Source of the DNA: DATEJJ01 sp039649115
GTDB taxonomy: Bacteria; Actinomycetota; Actinomycetes; Mycobacteriales; Micromonosporaceae
Assembly: GCA_039649115.1 (NCBI GenBank)
Contig: JBBWZQ010000119.1
Span: 1 to 22,430, forward strand
Reading direction: 5' to 3'
DNA: 22,430 nt
Every line of letters begins with the position of its first letter. The stretch's first letter is position 1. The notes below the pieces were generated by a model. The model was not told where the DNA came from and did not search any database. It saw only the letters and a program-made list of their open reading frames with translations. Below, one piece after another: positions 13,933 to 20,990 of the stretch. A program made the translations under genes and the position numbers.

Positions 13933-14736
13933 ATGGAGCGAAGTAGGGGGAGCAGGCGAGGCGGGCGCATGCGGGCCTGGGTCCGGTTGGGTTTGGCCTC
14001 GGCGATTGCTGTTCTCGTGGTTGCCGCGACCGGTACGCCGGCTCATGCGGCCGTACGGTACTTCTTCCGGCCTGGGCACCCGGTGTTCTTCGGGACGCCG
14101 GGCAACCCGGACGACAACTGCACGGGGGGTTACGCGATCCGGGGAAGCGACGGTCTGTTCTTCCTTACCTCGGGTTTCTGCGGCTTCGGCGAGGTCGGTG
14201 CGACGGTGTACGGCACGGGTGAGCACTACGGCACCCTCGCGTTCAATAAGTATCCGATGCCTGACACCGCTCTGATCAAACCGGATGCCGATGTGGACGC
14301 GTACCAGATGGTGGTTGATCCGGTGACCGGTGCGAGTCCGGGCCGCGTGGTCGGCTTGTTCTCAGAGAACAATCTCATCGGTGCTCCGGTGGGAAAGATG
14401 GGACGGGGGACGGGGTGGACTGAGGGGACGGTCTACCTCTCGGGGACCTATGGCGGGATGGCCGCCTACTGCAGTACCGCCACGACCGGGTCCGGCGACC
14501 TGGGCGGCCCGGTGTGGCAGAGCGATGGTGCCGGGCATGTCTGGGCCGTGGGTATCACGATCGGGGTGCTTGATGGAACAACGAACGGTTGCTTCTACCC
14601 GATCCAGCGGCTTCTTGACGCCTGGGGCGCCTGGATGCCGGTCTTCGCGTTCGCCGGATCGCCGCCCGCCGCTCACCGCGGTCAGGCGCCGCCGGCGGCC
14701 GGCGGCAGCCAGCGGGAGCTTGACATCCAGCATTAG
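13933..14736 (+). CDS. Secreted trypsin-fold protein lacking catalytic His and Ser (pseudo-protease)
   Basis: The 267-residue protein has a signal peptide (basic start, helix LASAIAVLVVAATG, cleavage after PAHA at about 39) and the fold markers of streptogrisin-like S1 proteases: NCTGGYAI (62-69), FFLTSGFCG (77-84), MPDTALI (109-115), GKMGRGTGWTEGTVY (154-168), SGDLGGPVW (187-195) and GCFYPIQRLLDAWG. At the catalytic His position (usual LTAGHC) is Phe82, and at the catalytic Ser (usual GDSGGP) is Leu190; only Asp111 remains. Cys63/Cys83 and Cys180/Cys220 could form the family's two disulfides. The frame is intact, so this looks like a maintained non-enzymatic protein. GGGAGG precedes the ATG at 13933. 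An AfsR-like gene follows on the same strand. Confidence 0.8.
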   Translation: MERSRGSRRGGRMRAWVRLGLASAIAVLVVAATGTPAHAAVRYFFRPGHPVFFGTPGNPDDNCTGGYAIRGSDGLFFLTSGFCGFGEVGATVYGTGEHYGTLAFNKYPMPDTALIKPDADVDAYQMVVDPVTGASPGRVVGLFSENNLIGAPVGKMGRGTGWTEGTVYLSGTYGGMAAYCSTATTGSGDLGGPVWQSDGAGHVWAVGITIGVLDGTTNGCFYPIQRLLDAWGAWMPVFAFAGSPPAAHRGQAPPAAGGSQRELDIQH

Positions 14737-14750
14737 CTAGCCGCGAACGG

Positions 14751-14803
14751 CGTGGCCCGCCATCGCCGCCCCCAGGGACGTATGGGCAGCCGGGCGGGCC
14801 ACG
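14751..14803 (+). terminator. Inverted repeat after the pseudo-protease gene
   Basis: CGTGGCCCGCC (14751-14761) pairs perfectly with GGCGGGCCACG (14793-14803). The 31-base interval can form a small inner CCCA/TGGG hairpin. It starts 14 bases past the stop codon, as expected of a terminator. Confidence 0.55.
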
Positions 14804-14860
14804 TGCCGTGCGGTCGTGTCCGCCGCGGGGTAAAGGGCCCTCGGTCCGCCGACGACCGGC

Positions 14861-14866
14861 TACGCT
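14861..14866 (+). promoter_or_regulatory. -10 box for the AfsR-like regulator
   Basis: TACGCT lies 4 bases before the ATG at 14871 and 10 bases before a second in-frame ATG at 14877. With the 6-8 base spacing seen elsewhere in this window, the transcript would begin between the two, which favours the second ATG. Confidence 0.4.
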
Positions 14867-14870
14867 GTTG

Positions 14871-17819
14871 ATGGCTATGGATTTCTTGGTGCTCGGGCCG
14901 CTGGTGGTCCGTCACGGGCGCTGCGATGTGGATCTGGGTGCCCGGCGGCGGGAACGGTGCCTGCTCGGGTTGCTCCTGCTCGAACCGGGTCGAGCCATCG
15001 GTATTGATCGGCTGACCGATCTGCTCTGGGACGGCCAGCCGCCGGTCAACGCGCGCGGAATTCTCAGCAGCCATGTGTCGCGGCTGCGCCGGCTTCTGGA
15101 CCCGGACCGGAGCGGGCACTATGGTGTCCGCCTGTGCAATCGTCATGACGGCTACCTGGTCGATGTGGCACCGGAGAAGGTCGACGCGTACCGCTTCCAG
15201 GAGTTGACCAATCGAGCGAGGTTGCTGTCGGACTCGTCGCGACGATCCGGTCTACTCGGCGAGGCGCTCGCGCTGTGGCGGGGCCCCCTGCTAGCCGATG
15301 TGGCAACTGACCGGCTACGGCAGCGGGTCGGCCCGGGCCTGGTCGAATTGCGGCTCAGCGCAGCCGAGGCGAAGTTTGAGGCCGATCTGGCGTGCGGCCA
15401 CCATGCGGCAGCCGTGACGACGTTCGCGGGCCTGGTCGGTGACCATCCGTTTCGGGAGCGGCTGGCCGCCCTGTTCATGTTGGCGCTGTACCGCTGCGGC
15501 CAACAGACAGACGCGTTGGCCCTGTTCCGGAGCCTGCGCGCCCGGCTGGTCGAGGAGCTAGGGCTAGAACCCGGCGCCGACCTGCGGGCCATGCACGAGG
15601 CAATCCTGCGCGGCGACCCGTCTCTCGACGCTCCGGTGCGCGGGGTCGCCTCACTGACCACGGCGTACGGCCCGCGACCGGCGCAGTTGCCGGCCCCACC
15701 CCACCATTTCACTGGCCGCGACCGCGAGCTGGACGAACTGGACCGCCTCCTGGACGACGGCGACGGTGTACAGGTGCCGATCGCCACCGTGGTGGGCCCG
15801 GCTGGGGTGGGCAAGACAGCGCTCGCGCTGCGGTGGGCCGTCAATGTGTGCGACCGGTTCCCCGATGGTCAGCTGTACCTGAACCTGCGCGGCTTTTCCG
15901 CCGATCAGCCGGTGAAGCCCGAAGACGCGCTCGGGCAGCTCCTGCGTGGTCTCGGTGTGCCGGTGGATCGGATACCGGCCAATGTGCCAGAGGCGTCCGC
16001 GGCGTACCGCACGCTGCTGGCCCACCGGCGGGTGCTTGTCGTACTGGACAACGCGTATGACGTCGGCCAGGTACGCCCGTTGCTGCCCGGCCCCTCGACC
16101 TGCGCCGTGGTGGTGACCAGCCGGAAGCGGCTGACCGGACTGACCGCCATGGACGGCGCGCACCGTATCGCGTTACAGCCACTCCCCTTGGACGAGGCGA
16201 CTGCCCTGCTGTGCTCGGTGCTGGGCGGCGTCCGCGTCGCAGCGGAACCGGTCGCCGCCGCGGAACTGGCCGATGTGTGTGACCGTCTCCCCTTGGCCTT
16301 GCGGATAGCGGCGGCGAACCTCAGCGACCAGCCGGACGCCCGGATTGACCACCACGTCCGTGAGCTGCGCCGCGGTCGGCTGGCGCGGTTGTCGGTCGAG
16401 GACGATCCTGACTCCGCCGTCCGCGCGGCGCTCGACACGTCATATCTGCGGCTCGCCCCCACGGTCCGGCATCTGTTCCGGCTGCTTGCGGTAAGCCCCG
16501 CCGCGGATCTCGGGCTGCCGGCTGCGGCCGCGTTGGTCGGCGCGACGACCCGTGACGCTGGGCAGGCACTCACCACACTCATCGAAACGCATCTGGTAGA
16601 CGAGCCGCAACCCGGCCGCTACACCATGCACGACCTGATACGCGTGTACGCGATCGAGCGTCTCGACGGTGATGAGCCGGCCGGGCAGCGCCAGATCGCC
16701 GTCGAGCGGCTGCTGGCGTGGTACCTGGCGGTCGCCGAGGCCGTCTACCGCATCGCGATACGTCATCGGGAACCGCCGAAGCTCGTGCTCCGGTATCCGC
16801 CGGTTGAGCTACCGGTCCTGTCCGACCGGACCACCGCCCTCGCCTTCCTCGACGGTGAGCGGGCCGGCTTGGGCGCGATGATCCAGCTAGCCCTGGATCG
16901 GAACGAAAGCCGGATGGCTTGGCAACTCGCACACATGCTGTCCGCGTATTTCCAGTTTCGGGGCGATGCTCCGGACAGTCTGGCGGTGTACGAGCAGGGG
17001 CTCACCGCCGCGCACCGCGACGGCAACGACCGCGCCACTGCGACCCTGCATAACAGTGCTGGCGTAGCCAATCTGATCCTTTGCCGGTGGCAGGAGGCGC
17101 TACACCACCTGAGCCGGGCACGGGACGTCAGCCGAACGGTGGGTGATCCGGATGGCGAGGCGCGCGCTCTGGCCAACCTTGGCCGGGCGCTGGACGAACT
17201 CGGCCGGTTCGACGACGCGATGGCGGCCTTCCGCCGGGTGGTCGAACTCAGCACGACCCTGCATCAGCCCGACCGCATCGGCCGCACCTGGAACAACATG
17301 GCCTTCATTTATCTGCGACACGGTCAACTGGCGCAAGCCCTGGAACTGGCCAACCGTTCCCTGGACAAGCACCGCGAACTGGGTGACCGTAACGATGAAG
17401 CCATTGTCCTGGACACGTTAGGGCTCATCCACCTCCGCCAAGGCGACTACGAAACCGCCCGGCGACGCTTTCAGGAGGCGCTCATCGCACTGCGTGAGAC
17501 CGGCAACCGCGCGAAAGAGGGCGACACCCTGGCCAATTTGGCAGCTGCCCACCAGGCAACCGGTGACCTGGTCGCCGCGGTCGAGCACTTCCGACTCGCG
17601 ATCCGATGCCACCACCAACTCAACGACCTGAACCGGGAATCCCTGGTCCACCGGCAGCTCGCCGAGGTCTGGCTCGCAACCAACAACCTGGAAGCCGCGG
17701 CAATCGAGCTGGACGCGGCACTAGCACTCCGAAGGCAGGCGCCCGACGCCGTGGAGGAAGCCAAGCTCCGCCGGCTCCGGTGCCTGGCCCTCGGAGATGA
17801 CCTGGGCCGCGGATTTTAG
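14871..17819 (+). CDS. AfsR/SARP family regulator with NB-ARC ATPase and TPR domains
   Basis: This 982-residue protein (980 if it starts at 14877) is a complete STAND-type regulator. Residues 3-80 are an OmpR-like winged helix (FLVLGPLVVRHG, then ILSSHVSRLRRLLDPD). Residues 95-245 are the bacterial transcriptional activator domain (YRFQELTNRARLL, then EELGLEPGADLRAMHEAIL). The NB-ARC ATPase follows: VGPAGVGKTALALRW (P-loop about 308-316), Walker B RVLVVLDNAYD and the RLPLALRIAA motif. From about 690 to 960 there are tetratricopeptide repeats (RALANLGRALDELGRFDDAM, then LAQALELANRSLDKHREL). Such proteins activate secondary-metabolite or developmental genes after nucleotide-driven oligomerisation. 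No biosynthetic cluster is in view; the only near neighbour is the pseudo-protease 134 bases upstream. The protein is intact and not frameshifted. Confidence 0.93.
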   Translation: MAMDFLVLGPLVVRHGRCDVDLGARRRERCLLGLLLLEPGRAIGIDRLTDLLWDGQPPVNARGILSSHVSRLRRLLDPDRSGHYGVRLCNRHDGYLVDVAPEKVDAYRFQELTNRARLLSDSSRRSGLLGEALALWRGPLLADVATDRLRQRVGPGLVELRLSAAEAKFEADLACGHHAAAVTTFAGLVGDHPFRERLAALFMLALYRCGQQTDALALFRSLRARLVEELGLEPGADLRAMHEAILRGDPSLDAPVRGVASLTTAYGPRPAQLPAPPHHFTGRDRELDELDRLLDDGDGVQVPIATVVGPAGVGKTALALRWAVNVCDRFPDGQLYLNLRGFSADQPVKPEDALGQLLRGLGVPVDRIPANVPEASAAYRTLLAHRRVLVVLDNAYDVGQVRPLLPGPSTCAVVVTSRKRLTGLTAMDGAHRIALQPLPLDEATALLCSVLGGVRVAAEPVAAAELADVCDRLPLALRIAAANLSDQPDARIDHHVRELRRGRLARLSVEDDPDSAVRAALDTSYLRLAPTVRHLFRLLAVSPAADLGLPAAAALVGATTRDAGQALTTLIETHLVDEPQPGRYTMHDLIRVYAIERLDGDEPAGQRQIAVERLLAWYLAVAEAVYRIAIRHREPPKLVLRYPPVELPVLSDRTTALAFLDGERAGLGAMIQLALDRNESRMAWQLAHMLSAYFQFRGDAPDSLAVYEQGLTAAHRDGNDRATATLHNSAGVANLILCRWQEALHHLSRARDVSRTVGDPDGEARALANLGRALDELGRFDDAMAAFRRVVELSTTLHQPDRIGRTWNNMAFIYLRHGQLAQALELANRSLDKHRELGDRNDEAIVLDTLGLIHLRQGDYETARRRFQEALIALRETGNRAKEGDTLANLAAAHQATGDLVAAVEHFRLAIRCHHQLNDLNRESLVHRQLAEVWLATNNLEAAAIELDAALALRRQAPDAVEEAKLRRLRCLALGDDLGRGF

Positions 17820-17994
17820 CTGGATTGGAGCGCCTCGGTCGGCGTGAGCCGGGCGGCTCGGGTTTGCCGGTCTCGATGATCGGCTCGGTCGGCCTGGACG
17901 AGACCAAACCAATCAGTTCACGACCGCGCCCACGCGGGTCTTTCGGTGCTCGTGCTCGTGATCGCCGCCATCCCCGCGTCCGTCATCGTCGCCG

Positions 17995-18026
17995 CCGGCC
18001 ACCGAAGCCGTGCCCCCGGTGGCCGG
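17995..18026 (-). terminator. GC hairpin after the LLM oxidoreductase gene
   Basis: CCGGCCACCG (17995-18004) and CGGTGGCCGG (18017-18026) form a perfect 10-bp stem with a 12-base loop. It begins 10 bases past the stop of the minus-strand gene at 18036 and may also serve the convergent AfsR-like gene. I see no gene in the remainder of 17820-18035. Confidence 0.6.
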
Positions 18027-18035
18027 AGGAGCGAG

Positions 18036-19031
18036 TCAGCCTGGGGCGGTGGCACGCAGCGTGGCCTCGATCTGCGGCCACGCCATGCCCGGCGGTACGC
18101 CGACCATGGTGAGGTCCACAACGCAGTCCCATCGATGGAGCTGTTCCTGCACGCTGGCCGCGTCTCCGTACGCGGTGAACTCGTCGAGCAGGATCTGCGC
18201 CGCGTCGGGCACGACACCCGGTTCCCGGCCGGCAGCCGGGTTGGCGGCCCGAACGAGTTCGACCTGCTCGCCGAGGCCTTGTGCCGAGACGAGGCGCGGG
18301 TACACCTCACCCATGGCCGCCAGGTAGGACGCCGTGCATGCGGCCGCGACGGCTCGGGCCGCACCGATGTCCGGGTCTACGACGGTGAACGGCCCGGCCG
18401 CCACGGTGATCGGCTCGTCCTGCCGGCCGGCGGCGGCCCGTAGCCGCCTGATCTCGGCGGACAGTTCACGACACCGATCACGGCGCAGGTAGAGCGGGAA
18501 CCAGCCGTCGGCCAGCTCGGCTGCCACCCGGATGGTCTGCTCACCGGTGGCGGCGATCCAGATTGGCAGGTCCACGACGGGCGGCTGGCCAAGCCGCAGC
18601 GGTCGGGCCTCCGGTACGGCCGCCAGCCGGGTCCGTTCACCGGCCAGCAGAGCACGCACGCTGGCCGTGACCTGCCGCAGTTGCCCCGCCGGCCGGGTGA
18701 ACCGGACGTCGTGCCAGCCCTCCACAAGCTGCCGGGTACTGGCACCCAGGCCGAGCACGAACCGGCCATCGCAGATCTGGTGCAGGGTCGCGGCGGTCAT
18801 CGCGATCGTCCCGGGGGTGCGGCCCCACACCGACAGGACTCCGGCCGCGAGCTTGATCCGTCGGGTCACGGTCGCGATCTCGGCCAACAGTACGGTCGAG
18901 TCCAGGCCCCACCCCTCGGCCACCGAGAAGATCTCGTAGCCCAGTTCGTCCGCGAGCGTGGCCATGCGCACAATCACATCGCGCCGGACCTCCATCGGCG
19001 TCAGCGCGATGCCGCGCCGTCCGGCCGTCAT
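18036..19031 (-). CDS. LLM-class (luciferase-like) flavin or F420-dependent oxidoreductase
   Basis: The 331-residue protein has the luciferase-like TIM-barrel signature: ADELGYEIFSVAEGWGLDS near residue 30, RRIKLAAGVLSVWGRTPGTI, DGRFVLGLGASTRQLVEGWH, then LPIWIAATGEQTIRVAAELADGW (as shorter blocks) and a C-terminal GVPPGM. Actinobacterial members use F420 or reduced FMN to oxidise or reduce small organic substrates; the cofactor cannot be settled by eye. The ATG at 19031 overlaps the stop of the hotdog gene as ATGA, with GAGG 8 bases upstream, so the two are translated together. No signal peptide. The longer upstream open frame is antisense to nothing useful and overlaps the hotdog gene. Confidence 0.9.
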   Translation of the reverse strand: MTAGRRGIALTPMEVRRDVIVRMATLADELGYEIFSVAEGWGLDSTVLLAEIATVTRRIKLAAGVLSVWGRTPGTIAMTAATLHQICDGRFVLGLGASTRQLVEGWHDVRFTRPAGQLRQVTASVRALLAGERTRLAAVPEARPLRLGQPPVVDLPIWIAATGEQTIRVAAELADGWFPLYLRRDRCRELSAEIRRLRAAAGRQDEPITVAAGPFTVVDPDIGAARAVAAACTASYLAAMGEVYPRLVSAQGLGEQVELVRAANPAAGREPGVVPDAAQILLDEFTAYGDAASVQEQLHRWDCVVDLTMVGVPPGMAWPQIEATLRATAPG

Positions 19032-19750
19032 CCTGGTACCTCGGCGCGCGCGATCGTGATCCAGGTCTGCCGGGAGAAGCCTTGCAGGGCACCGGACGGC
19101 GAGTAGAGGGCCGAGCCAGCGTACAGCTTGCGACCGGACACGCCCTCCAGCCATCCCACCAGGACGTGTGCGTCGTGCGCGGCGACCGGCTCGCCCAGCC
19201 ACACCGCCATCCGGCCGAGGACGGCCGGGCGATCCACATGGCCGAACCACATCGCCGCCCAGCCTGCCGGGCAGTCCAGCGCGGCCCAGGCGTACTCCGG
19301 CCTGATCGACCTACCCGCGAGTGCGCGGCCGGTCGGGTGCCAGACCGCCGCCAGAAGATCGCGGGCGGCGAGCGGACCGGGGAAGATGCGAAAGGCATCG
19401 GCATCTGTGCGTTCGGTTCCGCAGACAACACAGCGCGGAAAAGTGTTTGATGTGAAGCCTGGGAAGGCCGCGCTGGCCGCTAATGCCTCGGCGACCGTCG
19501 GCGGCTCCGGCGCGCGGCTCACCAGCCGGATCGTGACGGCCTCGGCGACGACGATCTGCCCGTCGTACAGGGCAAGACCGCCGTCGCGCGGTTCCATCCG
19601 CAACGCGACGCCGAGCCGTACCGGTTTCTTGAGTGTTATCTCGGCGTCTGCTGGCAGGTACGGCGAGAGCAGTCCGCAGGTATAGCCGCCGTGGGCGGAT
19701 GCGGGTGGACCCTCGAAGGCGGGGTCGATGACGATGTCCCGGTTCGGCAC
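19028..19750 (-). CDS. Double-hotdog thioesterase-like protein
   Basis: The 240-residue protein reads as two hotdog halves. The first has FEGPPASAHGGYTCGLL, then AEITLKKPVRLGVAL and DGQIVVAEA. The second starts after the family hallmark FPRCVVCGTERTDADAFRIF and continues WAALDCPAGWA and ends SRQTWITIARA. This pattern occurs in a widespread but poorly characterised actinobacterial acyl-CoA thioesterase-like family. It may hydrolyse or bind an acyl-CoA that is related to the substrate of the coupled LLM oxidoreductase; that is inference. The GTG at 19750 is supported by a TAGTTT box 6 bases upstream. A 16-bp palindrome overlaps the promoter, and a LuxR-type regulator lies immediately upstream on the same strand. 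Confidence 0.75.
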   Translation of the reverse strand: MPNRDIVIDPAFEGPPASAHGGYTCGLLSPYLPADAEITLKKPVRLGVALRMEPRDGGLALYDGQIVVAEAVTIRLVSRAPEPPTVAEALAASAAFPGFTSNTFPRCVVCGTERTDADAFRIFPGPLAARDLLAAVWHPTGRALAGRSIRPEYAWAALDCPAGWAAMWFGHVDRPAVLGRMAVWLGEPVAAHDAHVLVGWLEGVSGRKLYAGSALYSPSGALQGFSRQTWITIARAEVPG

Positions 19751-19756
19751 ACCACG

Positions 19757-19777
19757 AAACTAGGTGCCCCGGCACCT
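19757..19777 (-). promoter_or_regulatory. Leaderless promoter with palindromic operator for the hotdog-LLM operon
   Basis: On the minus strand TAGTTT (19762-19757) is followed by 6 bases and the GTG at 19750. Directly upstream, touching the -10 box, is AGGTGCCCCGGCACCT (19762-19777), a perfect palindrome with 7-bp arms and a CC centre. Placed between -10 and -35 it is an obvious candidate for a dimeric regulator's binding site, perhaps that of the adjacent LuxR-type protein. Confidence 0.5.
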
Positions 19778-19859
19778 GCGCGAATCGGACGTACTACCTA
19801 GACAATGGCGGCCTCCCCGCAGGTATCGGCCCCGCCGGTCGGGTACGGGCGGAGACTAC

Positions 19860-20936
19860 CTACGCGACGAGCCCGCGGCTGCGCCGCCGGTCGCTCGCCC
19901 ACACCGCGATCTGGGTACGCGATCGCACGCCGAGCTTGGTACGCACGTGCTCCACGTGTGCGTCGACCGTCCGTACCGACACGCCCAGGATCCGGGCGAT
20001 TCCGGCGTTGGTCAGCCCCTCCGCGATGAGGGCCACCACCTGGAACTCCCGAGCGGTGAGCCGGCTGTCGGTGGACACCTGGCCCGTGCCGCCAGCCCGG
20101 TCACGCAGGAACGAGAGGATCGTGGCCGCTGCGACCTCCTCGCCCTCGGAGTAGATCGGCTGCATTCGACCCTCCAGTGCGGCAAGCTGCGCGCCCGGGA
20201 TCAGCGAGGCCACCTCGCGGCCCAGCTCGAAGCGCACGGCCCGGCTGCCACGCCGATGGACCACCAGTGTGGGAACCCGGATCGTCGGCAGGATGTCATC
20301 GACCTCGATGCGGTAGAACATGTCGAGCAGGGCCGCGGCCATCTCGGCCGTTGCCGCGGCCCGCTGCAGTCGGGCGAACATGTCGGTCACCTCGGCCGGG
20401 GCACCGGGAAACCAGATGTCGGCCAGGACCCGCGAGCCCATGCCCCAGTGCGCCCCGATCAGCGACAGGATCGAGCGCCTGACGGCGTCCGGCGCGAGGT
20501 CGCCGCCCCGGGCGCAGCTGCCGTAGACGAGCAGCGACGCGACGGCGTCGGGGTTGCGGGCGGCGTGAGCGGCCGCCACCTGCCCACCCTCACATGATCC
20601 GAAGAGGATGTACCGCTTGAGGCCCAAATGCCCGATCAGCGCGTCGAGGGCCTCGAGCTCGGACTCCAGCGTAAAGACCTCCCGCGGACGGTCGGACAAG
20701 CCACAGCCCAATTTGTCGTACCGGATGACGGTGTACTCCTGTGCCAGCGCTTCCACGAACCGGCGGTGGGAGGGCATCTCCCATGCCAGGCCGAGATGCG
20801 ACACCCAACCGAGGAGGTACACGATCGGAGGGCCGCTGCCGACAACCGAGTAGGCGATGCGGCCACCTGGCGTCGAGGCGAACCTGACTACCTGCTTCAC
20901 CCGGACCAGCATGCCATCGCGGGTGCCACCTGTCAC
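19860..20936 (-). CDS. LuxR-type regulator with N-terminal degenerate alpha/beta-hydrolase domain
   Basis: Residues 15-280 of 358 form an alpha/beta-hydrolase domain (PPIVYLLGWVSH, VIRYDKLGCGLSDRP, ILFGSCEGGQVA). Residues 290-350 are a LuxR helix-turn-helix (LTAREFQVVALIAEGLTNAG, then LGVSVRTVDAHVEHVRTKLG). In active relatives the elbow has Ser, the acid sits in an HRRGDR-like motif and the His in a GxDHxP-like motif. Here these read Cys115 (FGSCEGG), Ser231 (HRRGSRAV) and GRMQP (257-261, no His). The domain is therefore probably a ligand sensor, not an enzyme. The frame opens at a GTG (20936); an ATG at 20912 gives a protein 8 residues shorter and is equally plausible. It lies 110 bases upstream of the hotdog-LLM pair on the same strand and is the obvious candidate regulator. 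Confidence 0.85.
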   Translation of the reverse strand: MTGGTRDGMLVRVKQVVRFASTPGGRIAYSVVGSGPPIVYLLGWVSHLGLAWEMPSHRRFVEALAQEYTVIRYDKLGCGLSDRPREVFTLESELEALDALIGHLGLKRYILFGSCEGGQVAAAHAARNPDAVASLLVYGSCARGGDLAPDAVRRSILSLIGAHWGMGSRVLADIWFPGAPAEVTDMFARLQRAAATAEMAAALLDMFYRIEVDDILPTIRVPTLVVHRRGSRAVRFELGREVASLIPGAQLAALEGRMQPIYSEGEEVAAATILSFLRDRAGGTGQVSTDSRLTAREFQVVALIAEGLTNAGIARILGVSVRTVDAHVEHVRTKLGVRSRTQIAVWASDRRRSRGLVA

Positions 20937-20990
20937 AGATCAACGACAACTTGCCGCGGCCAGGCCGGTTCCTGACACCGACCGCCGGAC

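Noticed and set aside
14808..14870. Upstream start for the AfsR-like gene at 14808
   Set aside because: The 21 extra residues are Arg/Pro-rich and unlike the SARP N-terminus, and a -10 box lies inside that stretch.
17946..18443. Possible small hydrophobic peptide (start LVLVIAAIPASVIVAAG) on the + strand
   Set aside because: It runs through the terminator hairpin into antisense of the LLM gene and has no ribosome site; the hydrophobic start is probably chance.
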